A DNA stretch of 64,000 bases from Chitinimonas prasina (GCF_030160395.1 NZ_BSOG01000002.1:759280-823279), one strand, 5' to 3'. Shown: positions 10,134 through 18,642, counted from the first letter of the stretch. The notes: generated by a model not told the origin, from the sequence alone. Made by a program: numbers and translations.

Positions 10134-10414
10134 TCTGCTGGCACACCCATGCCAGGCCAGCCTATTATTAAGTTGGCCTAACCATGGACCTGGGCCTGCC
10201 CTGCCAGGACAAACCCAGGTGGTGTAAGACAGTGGTGCGGTAGGTGCTTGCGATCCTGGCGGCACGGCCCATACCCGATATTGATATACCCTGCACGGCT
10301 GATGGAACGTAAGTAAATGCTGAAATTCATCTAAAACACAGAGCTTGTACTCTTGTGCTAACTTTGCCCCGCTGCAGGCGATGCGGCGAGACATGACACG
10401 AGGGAAACACTGTA

Positions 10415-11101
10415 ATGATGGCGATTATGCGCAAGACCGAAGCCGGCCAGCAGGCGCTGCAGGCACGCGAAGGTGGTACCAAGTTGCCGGTACGCCTGCG
10501 CACCCTGCTGCTGCAGGTGGACGGTCAAAAGAACAGCGAGCAACTGGTACAACTGGCCGTGTCGCTGGGTAGCCCGGCCGAAACAGTCGACAAACTGCTG
10601 GAGTTAGGTCTGATCGAGCCTTTGCCCGGCAGCGTGGTCGAGCCACCAGCACCCAGTCAACGCGAGATAGCCGCAGCCGCCATGGCCACCGTGGCCGTCA
10701 CCATCAAGCCGGCGGCACCAACGCCCCCCCTTGCCGCACCCCCTGTCGTATCTACAGCACCCGTTGTTGCACAAACCGCAGCGCCGGTAGCTACCCCTGC
10801 AACAGCCGCTGTCGACGATACCCAGCTTGAAGACATCCCGGTTTCCACCAAGCTGCCCGAACACCTGCGCCCGGTAGCAGCGCTGATGCGCCAGCTGGTA
10901 GAGAAACACCTGGGGCTCAAGGCCATGCTGCTCAAGCGCCGTATCAGCCACTGCGATGACGAGAAGGAACTGCGTCTGGCGCTGGTAGCCCTGCGTGAAG
11001 CGATGGCAAAAGCCAGCAACAATGCCCAGGCCGATGCCATTCTGCAGGAGGTCTACACCCATCTGCCCATGATAGGCCTCAATCGGGCCAAGACATTCTA
11101 A
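10415..11101 (+). CDS. Protein of unknown function with Pro/Ala linker
   Basis: 228 residues, not recognised. Residues about 10-75 look like a small winged-helix-type fold (VRLRTLLLQVDGQKNSEQLV, then ETVDKLLELGLIEPL). Residues 85-145 form a Pro/Ala/Val-rich linker, and residues 150-228 are predicted helical and charged. No signal peptide or membrane span. GAGGGA lies near 10400 upstream of tandem ATG codons at 10415 and 10418. The TAA stop at 11099-11101 supplies the first base of an inverted-repeat element. Codon use resembles the neighbours, so it is probably real. Confidence 0.7.
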   Translation: MMAIMRKTEAGQQALQAREGGTKLPVRLRTLLLQVDGQKNSEQLVQLAVSLGSPAETVDKLLELGLIEPLPGSVVEPPAPSQREIAAAAMATVAVTIKPAAPTPPLAAPPVVSTAPVVAQTAAPVATPATAAVDDTQLEDIPVSTKLPEHLRPVAALMRQLVEKHLGLKAMLLKRRISHCDDEKELRLALVALREAMAKASNNAQADAILQEVYTHLPMIGLNRAKTF

Positions 11102-11213
11102 GAGCTGCTAACAAAACCCTTCTGGCGTTGTTGTGCGAGCTTGCCGTACCCACGTACTGTCATCGCTCCCACGCCTAGCCAGAACCGCTACGCTGGGTTT
11201 TGTTCGCCGCTCT
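11101..11213. repeat. Intergenic inverted-repeat element, AACAAAACCC type (copy A)
   Basis: A 113-bp element whose ends, AGAGCTGCTAACAAAACCC (11101-11119) and GGGTTTTGTTCGCCGCTCT (11195-11213), pair at 17 of 19 positions. An inner pair, TTCTGGC and GCCAGAA, nests inside, with a core GCCGTACCCACGTACTGTC. Its first base is the last A of the upstream TAA stop. The reverse of its right end recurs at 42031-42056. No coding capacity; it resembles REP/MITE-like dispersed elements. Confidence 0.75.
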
Positions 11214-11226
11214 AAGAACCTGTTCA
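11212..11226. repeat. Half end of the AGAGCCTGTTCA repeat family
   Basis: CTAAGAACCTGTTCA directly after copy A matches the TAAGAGCCTGTTCA end of the other element type at 13 of 14 positions, but no partner end is visible. It is probably a remnant. The remaining bases to 11338 show no gene. Confidence 0.45.
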
Positions 11227-11338
11227 GGGGCGTCCAGGTAGCTTGTCCCTATCTGTCCTATTCTGGTCGGGTTTCGGCACTGTGGCTTGAGTGGATGTTG
11301 CTTAAAGTAGCGACATCCCAACCCGCTGGAGTCCTGAT

Positions 11339-11896
11339 ATGTCCGCCGCCCTGCTAGTCATCGATGTCCAAGAATCGTTCCGCCATACCACCTACTGGCA
11401 AGCCGACGACCTGGATGCGTATCTGCACCAACAGAACAAACTGATCGCCGGCTGCCGCGAAGCCGGTCTACCCATTATCCGGGTGTTTCATGTCGATATC
11501 GACGGCAATCCTGCCTTTGCTCAGGATTCCGGCCATATCACGCCATTGGCAGGAAGCGATCCGCAGGCGGACCACACCGTCGTCAAGCATGTCCACAGTG
11601 CCATGGTCGGCACCGACCTCGATGCCTGGCTCAAGGCGCAGGGCATACACCACCTGATCATCTCCGGCATACGCACCGAGCAATGCTGTGAAACCACCAC
11701 ACGCAACGCCTCAGACATGGGCTACACCGTGGATTACGTGACCGAAGCGACGATGACCTTCCCCATGCGCCATGCCAATGGCCACCTCTATAGTCCTGCC
11801 GAAATCAAGGAACGCACCGAACTGGTACTGGCAGGTCGCTTTGCCACCGTGCGCAGCGTTGCCGCTGTCCTGGATCAGTTGCCGCTGACAGCCTGA
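11339..11896 (+). CDS. Isochorismatase-family cysteine hydrolase
   Basis: 185 residues. The catalytic triad of this family is visible: Asp9 (LLVIDVQESF), Lys83 (TVVKHVHSA) and Cys116 (GIRTEQCCETT). Family members hydrolyse amides, ureides or enol ethers; the substrate is not clear here. It is the first of three same-strand genes (16-bp and 9-bp gaps) followed by a DUF1272 protein and a GlxA-type regulator, an arrangement I recall from other proteobacteria. No signal peptide, so cytoplasmic. Confidence 0.9.
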   Translation: MSAALLVIDVQESFRHTTYWQADDLDAYLHQQNKLIAGCREAGLPIIRVFHVDIDGNPAFAQDSGHITPLAGSDPQADHTVVKHVHSAMVGTDLDAWLKAQGIHHLIISGIRTEQCCETTTRNASDMGYTVDYVTEATMTFPMRHANGHLYSPAEIKERTELVLAGRFATVRSVAAVLDQLPLTA

Positions 11897-11911
11897 GCGA
11901 AGGATCACCCC

Positions 11912-12145
11912 ATGCTTGCCCTGCGCCCTGGCTGTGAATGCTGCGACAAGGATCTGCCACCCGACAGCCTTGATGCTTTTATCTGTTCCTTTGAATGCAC
12001 CTTTTGCCGCGACTGTGCTCAGGGCGGCTTGGCTGGTGTCTGTCCCAACTGTGGCGGAGAATTGTTGCAACGTCCGCGCCGGCCAGCTGAAAAGCTGATC
12101 AAGTATCCCGCCAGCACGGAACGTATCCATAAACCCCGTAACTAG
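11912..12145 (+). CDS. DUF1272 cysteine-rich protein
   Basis: 77 residues starting MLALRPGCECCDKDLPPD, with eight cysteines mostly in CxCC, CxxxC, CxxC and CxxC spacing (FECTFCRDC, CPNCGGEL). This is the DUF1272 signature and suggests zinc binding; no function is established. It lies 15 bp after the cysteine hydrolase and 9 bp before the GlxA-type regulator, so the three are very likely translated from one mRNA. Confidence 0.9.
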   Translation: MLALRPGCECCDKDLPPDSLDAFICSFECTFCRDCAQGGLAGVCPNCGGELLQRPRRPAEKLIKYPASTERIHKPRN

Positions 12146-12154
12146 CATGAGCAG

Positions 12155-13132
12155 ATGACCCAGCCCCCCACCATCCCGGTTCATTTCATCCTGCTACCCG
12201 GCTTTCTGTTGCTGGACTTCGCCGGACCAGCCGAAGCGCTACGCATTGCCAATCAACATGGTGGTCGGTTCGAGCTGCACTATTGCGGGCCGGAAGCCAT
12301 GCCACAAAGCTCGCTGGGGATGGCGCTGGATGGAATCGAGCCGCTGCCCGGCCAGCTACCAGCCCAGGGCTGGGTCATCATCCCCGGCCTGGCAGGTGCC
12401 ATGGCAGCACAATCGGCCGCTGCAGCCCGGCAAACCGTGGCCTGGCTGCAGCAACTATGCCCCGCCGGGCAGCCCTGGCCACATGGTCAACTGATCACCA
12501 TCTGTTCGGCAGCCCTGCTGGCGGGCGCCGCCGGTCTGCTGGATCATCGCCGCTGTACCACCCACCATACCCTGGTGGAGAAATTGCAGCAGATCGCGCC
12601 AAACGCCCGCGTGGAGAATGACCGGGTGTTTGTGCTGGACGGCGAAATCGCCAGCTCGGCCGGCATCACTACCGGCATAGACCTGGCACTGGAGCTGATC
12701 GCACGGCAGTGCGGCCCGAAATTGGCGCTGGCAGTGGCCCGCGAGATGGTCGTCTGGCTACGACGCGACAGCGCCACGCCGCAGCATTCGCCGTTCCTGG
12801 CTTACCGCAACCACCTGCATCCGGCAGTCCACCGCGTACAAGACGCCATCAGCGCCGAGCCAGCCAGACCCTGGCCGCTGGAGGCCATGGCCAGCATCGC
12901 CTGCGTCAGCCCGCGCCATCTGGCGCGGCTGTTCCGGCAGCATGCGGGCGTCAGCCCGCTGGATTATTACCAGCAGATACAGCTAGCTCAGATCGAACCC
13001 CTGTTGACGCTACGTGACTGGTCGCTGGAGCGTATCGCCGAAGCCGGCGGCTTTGGCTCGGCCCGCGATCTGCGGCGGGTATGGCAAAAACAGCGGACTA
13101 CCCCGCTGCGGCGCCCCGCCGAGACGCACTAG
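12155..13132 (+). CDS. GlxA-type AraC regulator with DJ-1/PfpI domain
   Basis: 325 residues. Residues 1-190 form a class I glutamine-amidotransferase-like (DJ-1/PfpI) domain (FILLPGFLLLDFAGPAEALR, ITICSAALLAGAAGLLD with Cys in the nucleophile region). Residues about 225-320 form an AraC HTH pair (ASIACVSPRHLARLFRQHAG and WSLERIAEAGGFGSARDLRR). It probably controls the hydrolase-DUF1272 genes with which it sits in an operon. Its stop overlaps the convergent exporter gene by 4 bp; both stops share the bases CTAG. Confidence 0.9.
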   Translation: MTQPPTIPVHFILLPGFLLLDFAGPAEALRIANQHGGRFELHYCGPEAMPQSSLGMALDGIEPLPGQLPAQGWVIIPGLAGAMAAQSAAAARQTVAWLQQLCPAGQPWPHGQLITICSAALLAGAAGLLDHRRCTTHHTLVEKLQQIAPNARVENDRVFVLDGEIASSAGITTGIDLALELIARQCGPKLALAVAREMVVWLRRDSATPQHSPFLAYRNHLHPAVHRVQDAISAEPARPWPLEAMASIACVSPRHLARLFRQHAGVSPLDYYQQIQLAQIEPLLTLRDWSLERIAEAGGFGSARDLRRVWQKQRTTPLRRPAETH

Positions 13133-14019
13133 TCCATCTTGGCCGGCGCCAGCCAGCGCGGCGACCATAGGCCCAATGCCAGCGCAATGCCCAGCAGGAT
13201 GATGCCGCCGCCCGCCGCCATGGCTGCAGTCAATGTTTCGCCCAGGAATATCCCGCCCCAGACTATGGCAAACAGCGGAATCAGGAAGGTCACTGCAATC
13301 GCCTTGCCTGGCCCAACCTTTGCAATAAGCCGGAAGAACAGCAGAAAAGCCAATGCAGTGCAGACCACTGCCAAGGCGATGGCAGCAAGCCAGGCATTCA
13401 GGCTGATAGGGTGCTCAGGCCATAGCGGCACAGCTAGCGGCAAGAGCATCAAGGTCGCAGCAAGCTGGCTACCAGTAGCCACCACCAGGGGCGAGGCCAT
13501 GGCCAGTTTTTGCTTGGTGTAGTTGGCGGCGATCCCATAGGCGACAGGTGCCAGCATGGCCGCCAGCACCGCCCAGCCATCACCGCCAGGCTTGAAGCTG
13601 ATCCTGCCCCAGACCAGCACCACTACCCCAAGAAAGCCCAATGCCAGGCCCAGTACCTTGCCACGCGGCAGTTGCGTCGCCAGCCACAGCCACGCCACTA
13701 CCGCACCCCATAAAGGAGTGGTGGCATTGAGCACCGCAGTAAACCCAGCCGAAAGGGAGAGCGCGGCCCAAGCAAACAGGCTGAACGGCAGTGCGGAATT
13801 GAGTAATCCAACCACTGCCAAGGGGCGCCAATGGGTCATCAGCTCGCGGGCCTCGCTGCGCCAGCATACCAGGGGCAGCAGGCATAGCGTGGCCAGCCCC
13901 ACACGAACCAGGACCAGAACCAAAGGCCCAAACACAGGTGCCGCCACCCGCATGAACAGGAAGGACGCACCCCAGAGTGCGGCCAGCAATACCAGCTCAG
14001 CCAGATCCCGCCTACCCAC
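13129..14019 (-). CDS. EamA/DMT-family transporter
   Basis: 296 residues with ten predicted membrane spans in two EamA repeats (first repeat starting LVLLAALWGASFLFMRVA, second near DGWAVLAAMLAPVAYGIAAN). These inner-membrane permeases usually export metabolites or amino acids; the substrate is unknown. It starts within the 3' end of the Ogt-like gene (8-bp overlap, 14012-14019), so the two are translationally coupled. Confidence 0.9.
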   Translation of the reverse strand: MGRRDLAELVLLAALWGASFLFMRVAAPVFGPLVLVLVRVGLATLCLLPLVCWRSEARELMTHWRPLAVVGLLNSALPFSLFAWAALSLSAGFTAVLNATTPLWGAVVAWLWLATQLPRGKVLGLALGFLGVVVLVWGRISFKPGGDGWAVLAAMLAPVAYGIAANYTKQKLAMASPLVVATGSQLAATLMLLPLAVPLWPEHPISLNAWLAAIALAVVCTALAFLLFFRLIAKVGPGKAIAVTFLIPLFAIVWGGIFLGETLTAAMAAGGGIILLGIALALGLWSPRWLAPAKMD

Positions 14020-14905
14020 GCACTACCTCGACGCTGGCTAGGTCCTGCCGATGTTGAAGCTCCAGGCCGATGAGGGCCCGCTTGCGGGTTTCGCCCCAGT
14101 GATAGCCACCCAGGCCACCATCGCCCCGTATGACCCTGTGGCAGGGTATCAGCAAAGCAATGGGATTGGCCCCCACCGCGCTGCCCACGGCCCTGGCCGC
14201 CCCAGGCTGGTCTATCCGCCGCGCCAGCTCGCCATAAGTGGTCAACCGCCCCTCGGGTACCTGCAGCAGCGCCTGCCAGACCTTGAGCTGAAACTGCGTA
14301 CCTTTGACAAAAAGATGCACCGGCTCCAGTCGCTGAAAACCGCCAAACACCCGCTCAGCCAGCAACTGCATCATCTGGTCATCGCGCTGCAGGCGTGCCG
14401 CCGGCCAATCGCGTTTCAACTCAGCCCATGCCTGCGCATGACCATCGTCCACAAAGGCCAACTTGACCACCCCACGCGGTCCCTGCGCCAGCAGGGCCAA
14501 ACCAAAGGGCGTCGCTGCCAGCCCCCAGGTCAACACCCAGCCCGCGCCACCCAGTTTGATCTCACCGGGTGTCGCCGCCTGAAAACTCAGCATCAGATCA
14601 TGCAAACGCCCAGGACCAGAGAGCCCCACCGAGAGGCTGGCGCCCATCACATCCTCACCCGCCAGCAACGCCGCCCGGGCCTTTTCGCCCGTCAGATGCT
14701 GCAGAAAACGCTTGGGGCTGAGACCAGCCCAACGTGCAAACAGGCGCTGCAGATGCGATTCGGACAAGCCCACATGGCGTGCCAGTTTTGCCAGCTCGGG
14801 TTGTTCGTCGGCATGGGTGCGCAGCCAGTCCAGGGCCGCAGCCACTGTCACATAGGCCTCGGCGCGTGCTGGCAGATCATCGTGGGAGTAGGTAGCGGTA
14901 TCCAT
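14012..14905 (-). CDS. Methylated-DNA-protein cysteine methyltransferase with AraC HTH
   Basis: 297 residues. An AraC-type HTH (residues about 35-105, LAKLARHVGLSESHLQRLF) is followed by an Ogt/Ada C-terminal domain with the acceptor motif LLIPCHRVIRGDGGLGGY (Cys255) and VGSAVGANP. The enzyme transfers O6-methyl groups from guanine to its own cysteine. The zinc-binding N-terminal domain of Ada that senses methyl phosphotriesters is absent, so classical Ada induction by that route is not expected. It is coupled to a DMT exporter gene by an 8-bp overlap. Confidence 0.9.
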   Translation of the reverse strand: MDTATYSHDDLPARAEAYVTVAAALDWLRTHADEQPELAKLARHVGLSESHLQRLFARWAGLSPKRFLQHLTGEKARAALLAGEDVMGASLSVGLSGPGRLHDLMLSFQAATPGEIKLGGAGWVLTWGLAATPFGLALLAQGPRGVVKLAFVDDGHAQAWAELKRDWPAARLQRDDQMMQLLAERVFGGFQRLEPVHLFVKGTQFQLKVWQALLQVPEGRLTTYGELARRIDQPGAARAVGSAVGANPIALLIPCHRVIRGDGGLGGYHWGETRKRALIGLELQHRQDLASVEVVRG

Positions 14906-14955
14906 GGCGGCATCTTAGGCAGGGTAACCCTCACCCGCCCACCCGATTCCTGCTG

Positions 14956-15540
14956 TCAACCCAGCAGGCGATACACCGGCCGGCTACCGAACAGGTACCC
15001 ATGGTCGGCATAGGCCGCCTCGGGCTGTGCCAGCCGGAAGCCATCGGTCGCTAGTATCTCGCCTCCTTTGGCCATTTCCTCGCCCAGCTTGGAAGCCGCA
15101 TTGACCTCCGCCCCCCATACCTCTTTGTCATCGATCAGCAACACCGGGCCGTAGCCCAGGCCTATGCAAACCTCTATCCGCTCCTCGGCCACCCGTCCGG
15201 CATTGGCGGCCGTGCAGGCGGCCTGCAGGTCAAGGGCACAATGCAGGGCGTCTGCTGCCTGCTCAAACAGCACCAACAGCGAATCCCCCTCACGCTTCAG
15301 GCACACCCCCTGATGCTGCTGCAGCAAGGGCAGGAACAAGGCCTCCGACTCCTGTATCACCTGCAGGAAGTGGACAATCCCGAACGCCTCCACCATGCGC
15401 GAGAACCCCACCAGGTCAGTGAACATTACCGCCCGCTGGCAACCAAAGCGCTGAAAGATAGCCTGCTCTATTGCCGCCTTGTCAGCGCCGGGCTGCCGTC
15501 GCTGCGCAAGCATGCTGCTGAGTGCGTCGGCATCAGTCAC
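14956..15540 (-). CDS. Class III adenylate/guanylate cyclase domain protein
   Basis: 194 residues consisting almost only of a class III cyclase domain. The metal-binding aspartates are Asp42 (MFTDLVGFSRM) and Asp86 (KREGDSLLVLF). The transition-state Asn is at 147 in WGAEVNAASKLGE, where the usual Arg is replaced by Lys151. No sensor or membrane part is present. It begins with GTG at 15540, inside the stop of the upstream gene (8-bp overlap). Whether it makes cAMP or cGMP, or is inactive because of the Arg-to-Lys change, cannot be decided. Confidence 0.85.
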   Translation of the reverse strand: MTDADALSSMLAQRRQPGADKAAIEQAIFQRFGCQRAVMFTDLVGFSRMVEAFGIVHFLQVIQESEALFLPLLQQHQGVCLKREGDSLLVLFEQAADALHCALDLQAACTAANAGRVAEERIEVCIGLGYGPVLLIDDKEVWGAEVNAASKLGEEMAKGGEILATDGFRLAQPEAAYADHGYLFGSRPVYRLLG

Positions 15541-15910
15541 CTGCTACCTCCCGCACCACCTCGCCCGCCGCACGCATGGCATCAACACATAGCGGCACGC
15601 CCGCATAGATGGCCGAATGCAACAGCACTTCGCGTATTTCCTCAACCGTGGCGCCATTATTCAGCGCACCCCGCACATGACCTTTCAACTCTTGGCTACG
15701 GCCCAGCGCAGCCAACATGGCCAGGGTAATAAAGCTGCGGGTCTTGCGATCCAGCCCCGCGCGATTCCATACCGTACCCCAAGCGTGTTCGGTCACAAAC
15801 TCCTGCAATGGCAGGCTAAAGGCATCTGCATCGGCAAAGGCCTTATCGACAAAAGCATCCCCCATTACCTCGCGCCTCACCTTCAGGCCACGGTCAAACT
15901 GTTCACTCAT
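15533..15910 (-). CDS. Carboxymuconolactone-decarboxylase-family protein
   Basis: 125 residues, similar to PcaC and related AhpD-fold proteins (LDRKTRSFITLAMLAALGR, LKGHVRGALNNGATVEEIRE, LLHSAIYAGVPLCVDAM). In the beta-ketoadipate route PcaC decarboxylates gamma-carboxymuconolactone, but no other pca gene is near. The ATG at 15910 follows GGGAGA. It is translationally coupled to the cyclase gene by an 8-bp overlap, an unusual pairing. Confidence 0.88.
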   Translation of the reverse strand: MSEQFDRGLKVRREVMGDAFVDKAFADADAFSLPLQEFVTEHAWGTVWNRAGLDRKTRSFITLAMLAALGRSQELKGHVRGALNNGATVEEIREVLLHSAIYAGVPLCVDAMRAAGEVVREVAGD

Positions 15911-15980
15911 TGGATCTCCCGATTTGTCGGCAACGGAAAGGCTTCCCATAATAGCGCCAGCCCTCCCAACATCGAAGCCC

Positions 15981-17237
15981 ATGCGCGCCCTACTCCTGCT
16001 TGTCCTCAGCCCCCTGGCCCTGGCGTTTGATACCGGCCTCCACCCAGTCTGGCTGAGCACCGTCTACACCGCACTCACCTTGTTTGGCGCCGTCATCCTG
16101 GGTGTCGTACTCAACCGGCTATGGCGCAGGCTGCAAGCCTGGATAGTGAAACGCAGCCGGCTCAGCGCCCGACAACTCGAACGGCGTACCCACCGGGTAC
16201 TCAAGGCCAAGCCACTTCTGCGGCTGGAAGTCTTCCTGCTGCGTTTCTGCAAGCTCCTGCTGTGGCTGAGCCTGTTCTATCTGACGCTGGAACTGACGCT
16301 CAGCTATTTCGAAGCCACCCGCCCCTTGGCGGGCAAGCTGCTGGGCTGGATGCTCGATCCGCTCAAAGCAGCGGGCCAGACGCTAGCCGAGCAGTTACCC
16401 AAGTTACTGTTCCTGCTGGTACTAGTCATCGCCACACGCTATCTGTTGCGTGTTATCCGCTATGTATTTCTGGAGATAGAGCGTGGGCGCCTGCGCATTG
16501 AGGGCTTCTATCCGGACTGGGCCGATCCCAGCCGCAAGATCACCAGCTTCCTGCTGATCGTCTTTGCCTTGATGGTGGCCTACCCCTATATTCCCGGTTC
16601 CAGCTCAGACGCCTTCAAGGGGGTATCGCTGTTTCTGGGCGTCCTGTTCTCCCTGGGCTCCACTGGTGCCATCTCCAATATCGTGGCCGGCGTCATCCTT
16701 ACCTATATGCGTGCCTACCGGGCTGGCGACCTGGTACGCATAGGCGAGGTCCAAGGTGTCGTCGTCAGCCACTCCCTCCTGGTCACCAAGCTCTACACCA
16801 TACGGAATCAGGAGATCACCCTGCCCAATTCCGTGATACTGCAAGGCCATGTCACCAATCTCTCATCCGGTGGCGCAGATCGTGGTGCACTGGTGACCAC
16901 GGCGGTAACGATAGGCTATGACACCCCCTGGCGACAGGTGCACGCCATTCTGCTGGAGGCCGCAGCGCAAACGCCTGAGGTTCTGCAGAACCCCGCCCCC
17001 TTTGTGCTGCAGACCGAGCTGCACGATTTTTATGTGCGCTACGAATTGAACGTCTATACCGATAAGCCAGAGCGCCTGCCGTTTGTACTGTCAGCCCTGA
17101 ATGCCAACGTGCAGGATAGTTTCAATCGCCATGGGATACAGATCATGTCGCCTCACTACTTTGACCGTGCGCGCCAGCCAGTACTGACACCGCCCGAGCA
17201 GTGGTACACAGAGCCCGCCAAGCCGCCACGCCGGTAA
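15981..17237 (+). CDS. MscS-family mechanosensitive channel
   Basis: 418 residues from the ATG at 15981. It has about five hydrophobic spans, a pore helix region (GVSLFLGVLFSLGSTGAISNI), the beta domain (YRAGDLVRIGEVQGVV) and the C-terminal domain of small-conductance channels. Such channels release solutes during hypo-osmotic shock from the inner membrane. The frame is open upstream to 15717 but that part is antisense to the CMD gene. The start is 70 bp from the divergent CMD gene. Confidence 0.9.
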   Translation: MRALLLLVLSPLALAFDTGLHPVWLSTVYTALTLFGAVILGVVLNRLWRRLQAWIVKRSRLSARQLERRTHRVLKAKPLLRLEVFLLRFCKLLLWLSLFYLTLELTLSYFEATRPLAGKLLGWMLDPLKAAGQTLAEQLPKLLFLLVLVIATRYLLRVIRYVFLEIERGRLRIEGFYPDWADPSRKITSFLLIVFALMVAYPYIPGSSSDAFKGVSLFLGVLFSLGSTGAISNIVAGVILTYMRAYRAGDLVRIGEVQGVVVSHSLLVTKLYTIRNQEITLPNSVILQGHVTNLSSGGADRGALVTTAVTIGYDTPWRQVHAILLEAAAQTPEVLQNPAPFVLQTELHDFYVRYELNVYTDKPERLPFVLSALNANVQDSFNRHGIQIMSPHYFDRARQPVLTPPEQWYTEPAKPPRR

Positions 17238-17301
17238 GTTGCCGCAGCGGCCATGCAGGAGCAGCATCGCCAACCCCCAAATCAACAACTGAGACCACGT
17301 C

Positions 17302-17317
17302 AGTGGGTTTTTTATCA
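17302..17317 (+). terminator. Weak terminator after the MscS gene
   Basis: CCACGTCAGTGG followed by GTTTTTTAT: a short 4-bp stem with a good T-run in the 101-bp gap. The A/T-rich bases that follow (ATATATATTAAATAATC) probably hold the promoter or leader of the next gene. Confidence 0.35.
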
Positions 17318-17338
17318 ACTTATATATATTAAATAATC

Positions 17339-18073
17339 ATGAAGCTACGACAACTTACTCTCCTGCTGATACTGCTCTCGTCCGCCCATGCCAAGGAAGT
17401 CACCATGGCCTTCGGCGAGAAGATCCCGCCGTTTTGCTTTCCACAGACCAATTCAGGCATAGAGTTGGAGGTCATTGGCGAGGCATTGGCTTATCGCGGC
17501 CATGTGCTCAAACCAGTCTACTTCCCCTTTGCACGCATTCCGGTGGCCTTCAAGAATCGCCACGTCGACGCCGCCATGACCGATCTGGGTGAAGACCTGA
17601 CTCCCTACGGTGCAAAGTATGGCGATCCGGCAGTCATCTACGACAACGTGCTGATCACGCTCAAGTCACGCAATCTGCATCTACGCCAGCCCAGTGACCT
17701 TAAGGGGCTCTCGGTCATTTCCTTCCAGGGGGCCATCAATCGCTATCCTGACTGGCTCAATCCAGTCAAGCAAGAAGGCAACTACTTCGAGCAGAACGAC
17801 CAGAAAGTCCAGGTACTTACGTTGGACAAAGGGCGCTACGACGTCGTGCTCAGTGACCGGAGCATCTTCCGCTACTTCACCCTGCAGATGAAGAAGACCG
17901 AAGGCTTTCTGCCCAAGCCCGTACAAGAGCATCGCTTCACCACAGTCAATCCGCAGGACTACCGTCCGGTATTCCGCGATGCCGTGGTACGTGACGATTT
18001 CAACGCCGGACTCAAGCAGTTGAAGGAGAGTGGACGCTTCCAGGCCATCTACGACAAATACCTGAAGGAGTAA
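17339..18073 (+). CDS. Periplasmic solute-binding protein, family 3
   Basis: 244 residues with a Sec signal peptide (MKLRQLTLLLILLSSAHA). The mature part has the family 3 layout (FGEKIPPFCF, SGIELEVIGEAL, FKNRHVDAAMTDLGED) used for polar amino acids. No transporter permease or ATPase genes are adjacent, so it is an orphan binding protein or an ArtJ/HisJ-like part of a system elsewhere. It converges on the Lrp-type gene. Confidence 0.8.
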   Translation: MKLRQLTLLLILLSSAHAKEVTMAFGEKIPPFCFPQTNSGIELEVIGEALAYRGHVLKPVYFPFARIPVAFKNRHVDAAMTDLGEDLTPYGAKYGDPAVIYDNVLITLKSRNLHLRQPSDLKGLSVISFQGAINRYPDWLNPVKQEGNYFEQNDQKVQVLTLDKGRYDVVLSDRSIFRYFTLQMKKTEGFLPKPVQEHRFTTVNPQDYRPVFRDAVVRDDFNAGLKQLKESGRFQAIYDKYLKE

Positions 18074-18123
18074 GGCTGCCCACAATCATCCTCGCAGCGA
18101 TCCTGACTAGGGGCAGCAATGCC

Positions 18124-18594
18124 CTAGCTGGGCAGTACAGGCAGTACCAAGGTCTCCTTGACCTCTTCCATCACGACATAGCTGCGTGATTCCACTGCGC
18201 CGGGCAGATTGAGCAAGATATCGCCCAGCAAGGTACGGTATTGCGACATATCGGAAATACGTGCCTTGACCAGATAGTCGAAGTCGCCGGATACCAAGTG
18301 ACATTCCACGATATTGGGCAGTTTCATCACCTCGCGTCGAAACTGGTCGAATATCTCGGCCGACTTGGCCGCCAGCCGCAATTCCACAAATACCAGTTGG
18401 GCGCAGGCCACGGCGCGCGGATTTACCCGAGCGTAATAGCCCTCGATCACGCCATCACGCTCCAGCCGCTTCACCCGCTCCGACGTCGGCGTGGTGGACA
18501 AGCCCACCTTCTCGGCCAGCTCCGTCAGCGCCATACGCCCATCCTGCTGCAGCAGGGTCAATATCTTGCGGTCCACACGGTCCAATTCGCGCAT
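18124..18594 (-). CDS. Lrp/AsnC-family regulator of the dad locus
   Basis: 156 residues: N-terminal HTH (LDRVDRKILTLLQQDGRMAL, ELAEKVGLSTTPTSERVKRL) and C-terminal ligand-binding RAM domain (VSGDFDYLVKARISDMSQY). It is divergent from dadA, the position held by DadR/Lrp regulators that respond to alanine. Just upstream of its start is a 15-bp palindrome that is a good operator candidate. The name dadR is plausible but not proven. Confidence 0.9.
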   Translation of the reverse strand: MRELDRVDRKILTLLQQDGRMALTELAEKVGLSTTPTSERVKRLERDGVIEGYYARVNPRAVACAQLVFVELRLAAKSAEIFDQFRREVMKLPNIVECHLVSGDFDYLVKARISDMSQYRTLLGDILLNLPGAVESRSYVVMEEVKETLVLPVLPS

Positions 18595-18604
18595 AAGGGC
18601 AATT

Positions 18605-18642
18605 CCAGATTAAATCTGGCAAACATCATATCAAACCAGATT
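18605..18642. promoter_or_regulatory. Lrp-type operator candidate in the lrp-dadA gap
   Basis: CCAGATTAAATCTGG (18605-18619) is a perfect palindrome, and a second CCAGATT half site occurs at 18636-18642, 31 bp away, or three helical turns. It lies 11 bp upstream of the lrp-type start codon and about 95-130 bp before dadA, fitting autoregulation and control of dadA. Confidence 0.55.

Noticed and set aside
10137-10152. Sigma-54 promoter TGGCAC..ATGC for PrpR control
   Set aside because: The spacing between GG and GC is one base too short and the -12 element is poor.
11101-11226. Insertion sequence
   Set aside because: No transposase coding capacity and no target duplication could be seen; it is classed as a dispersed inverted repeat.
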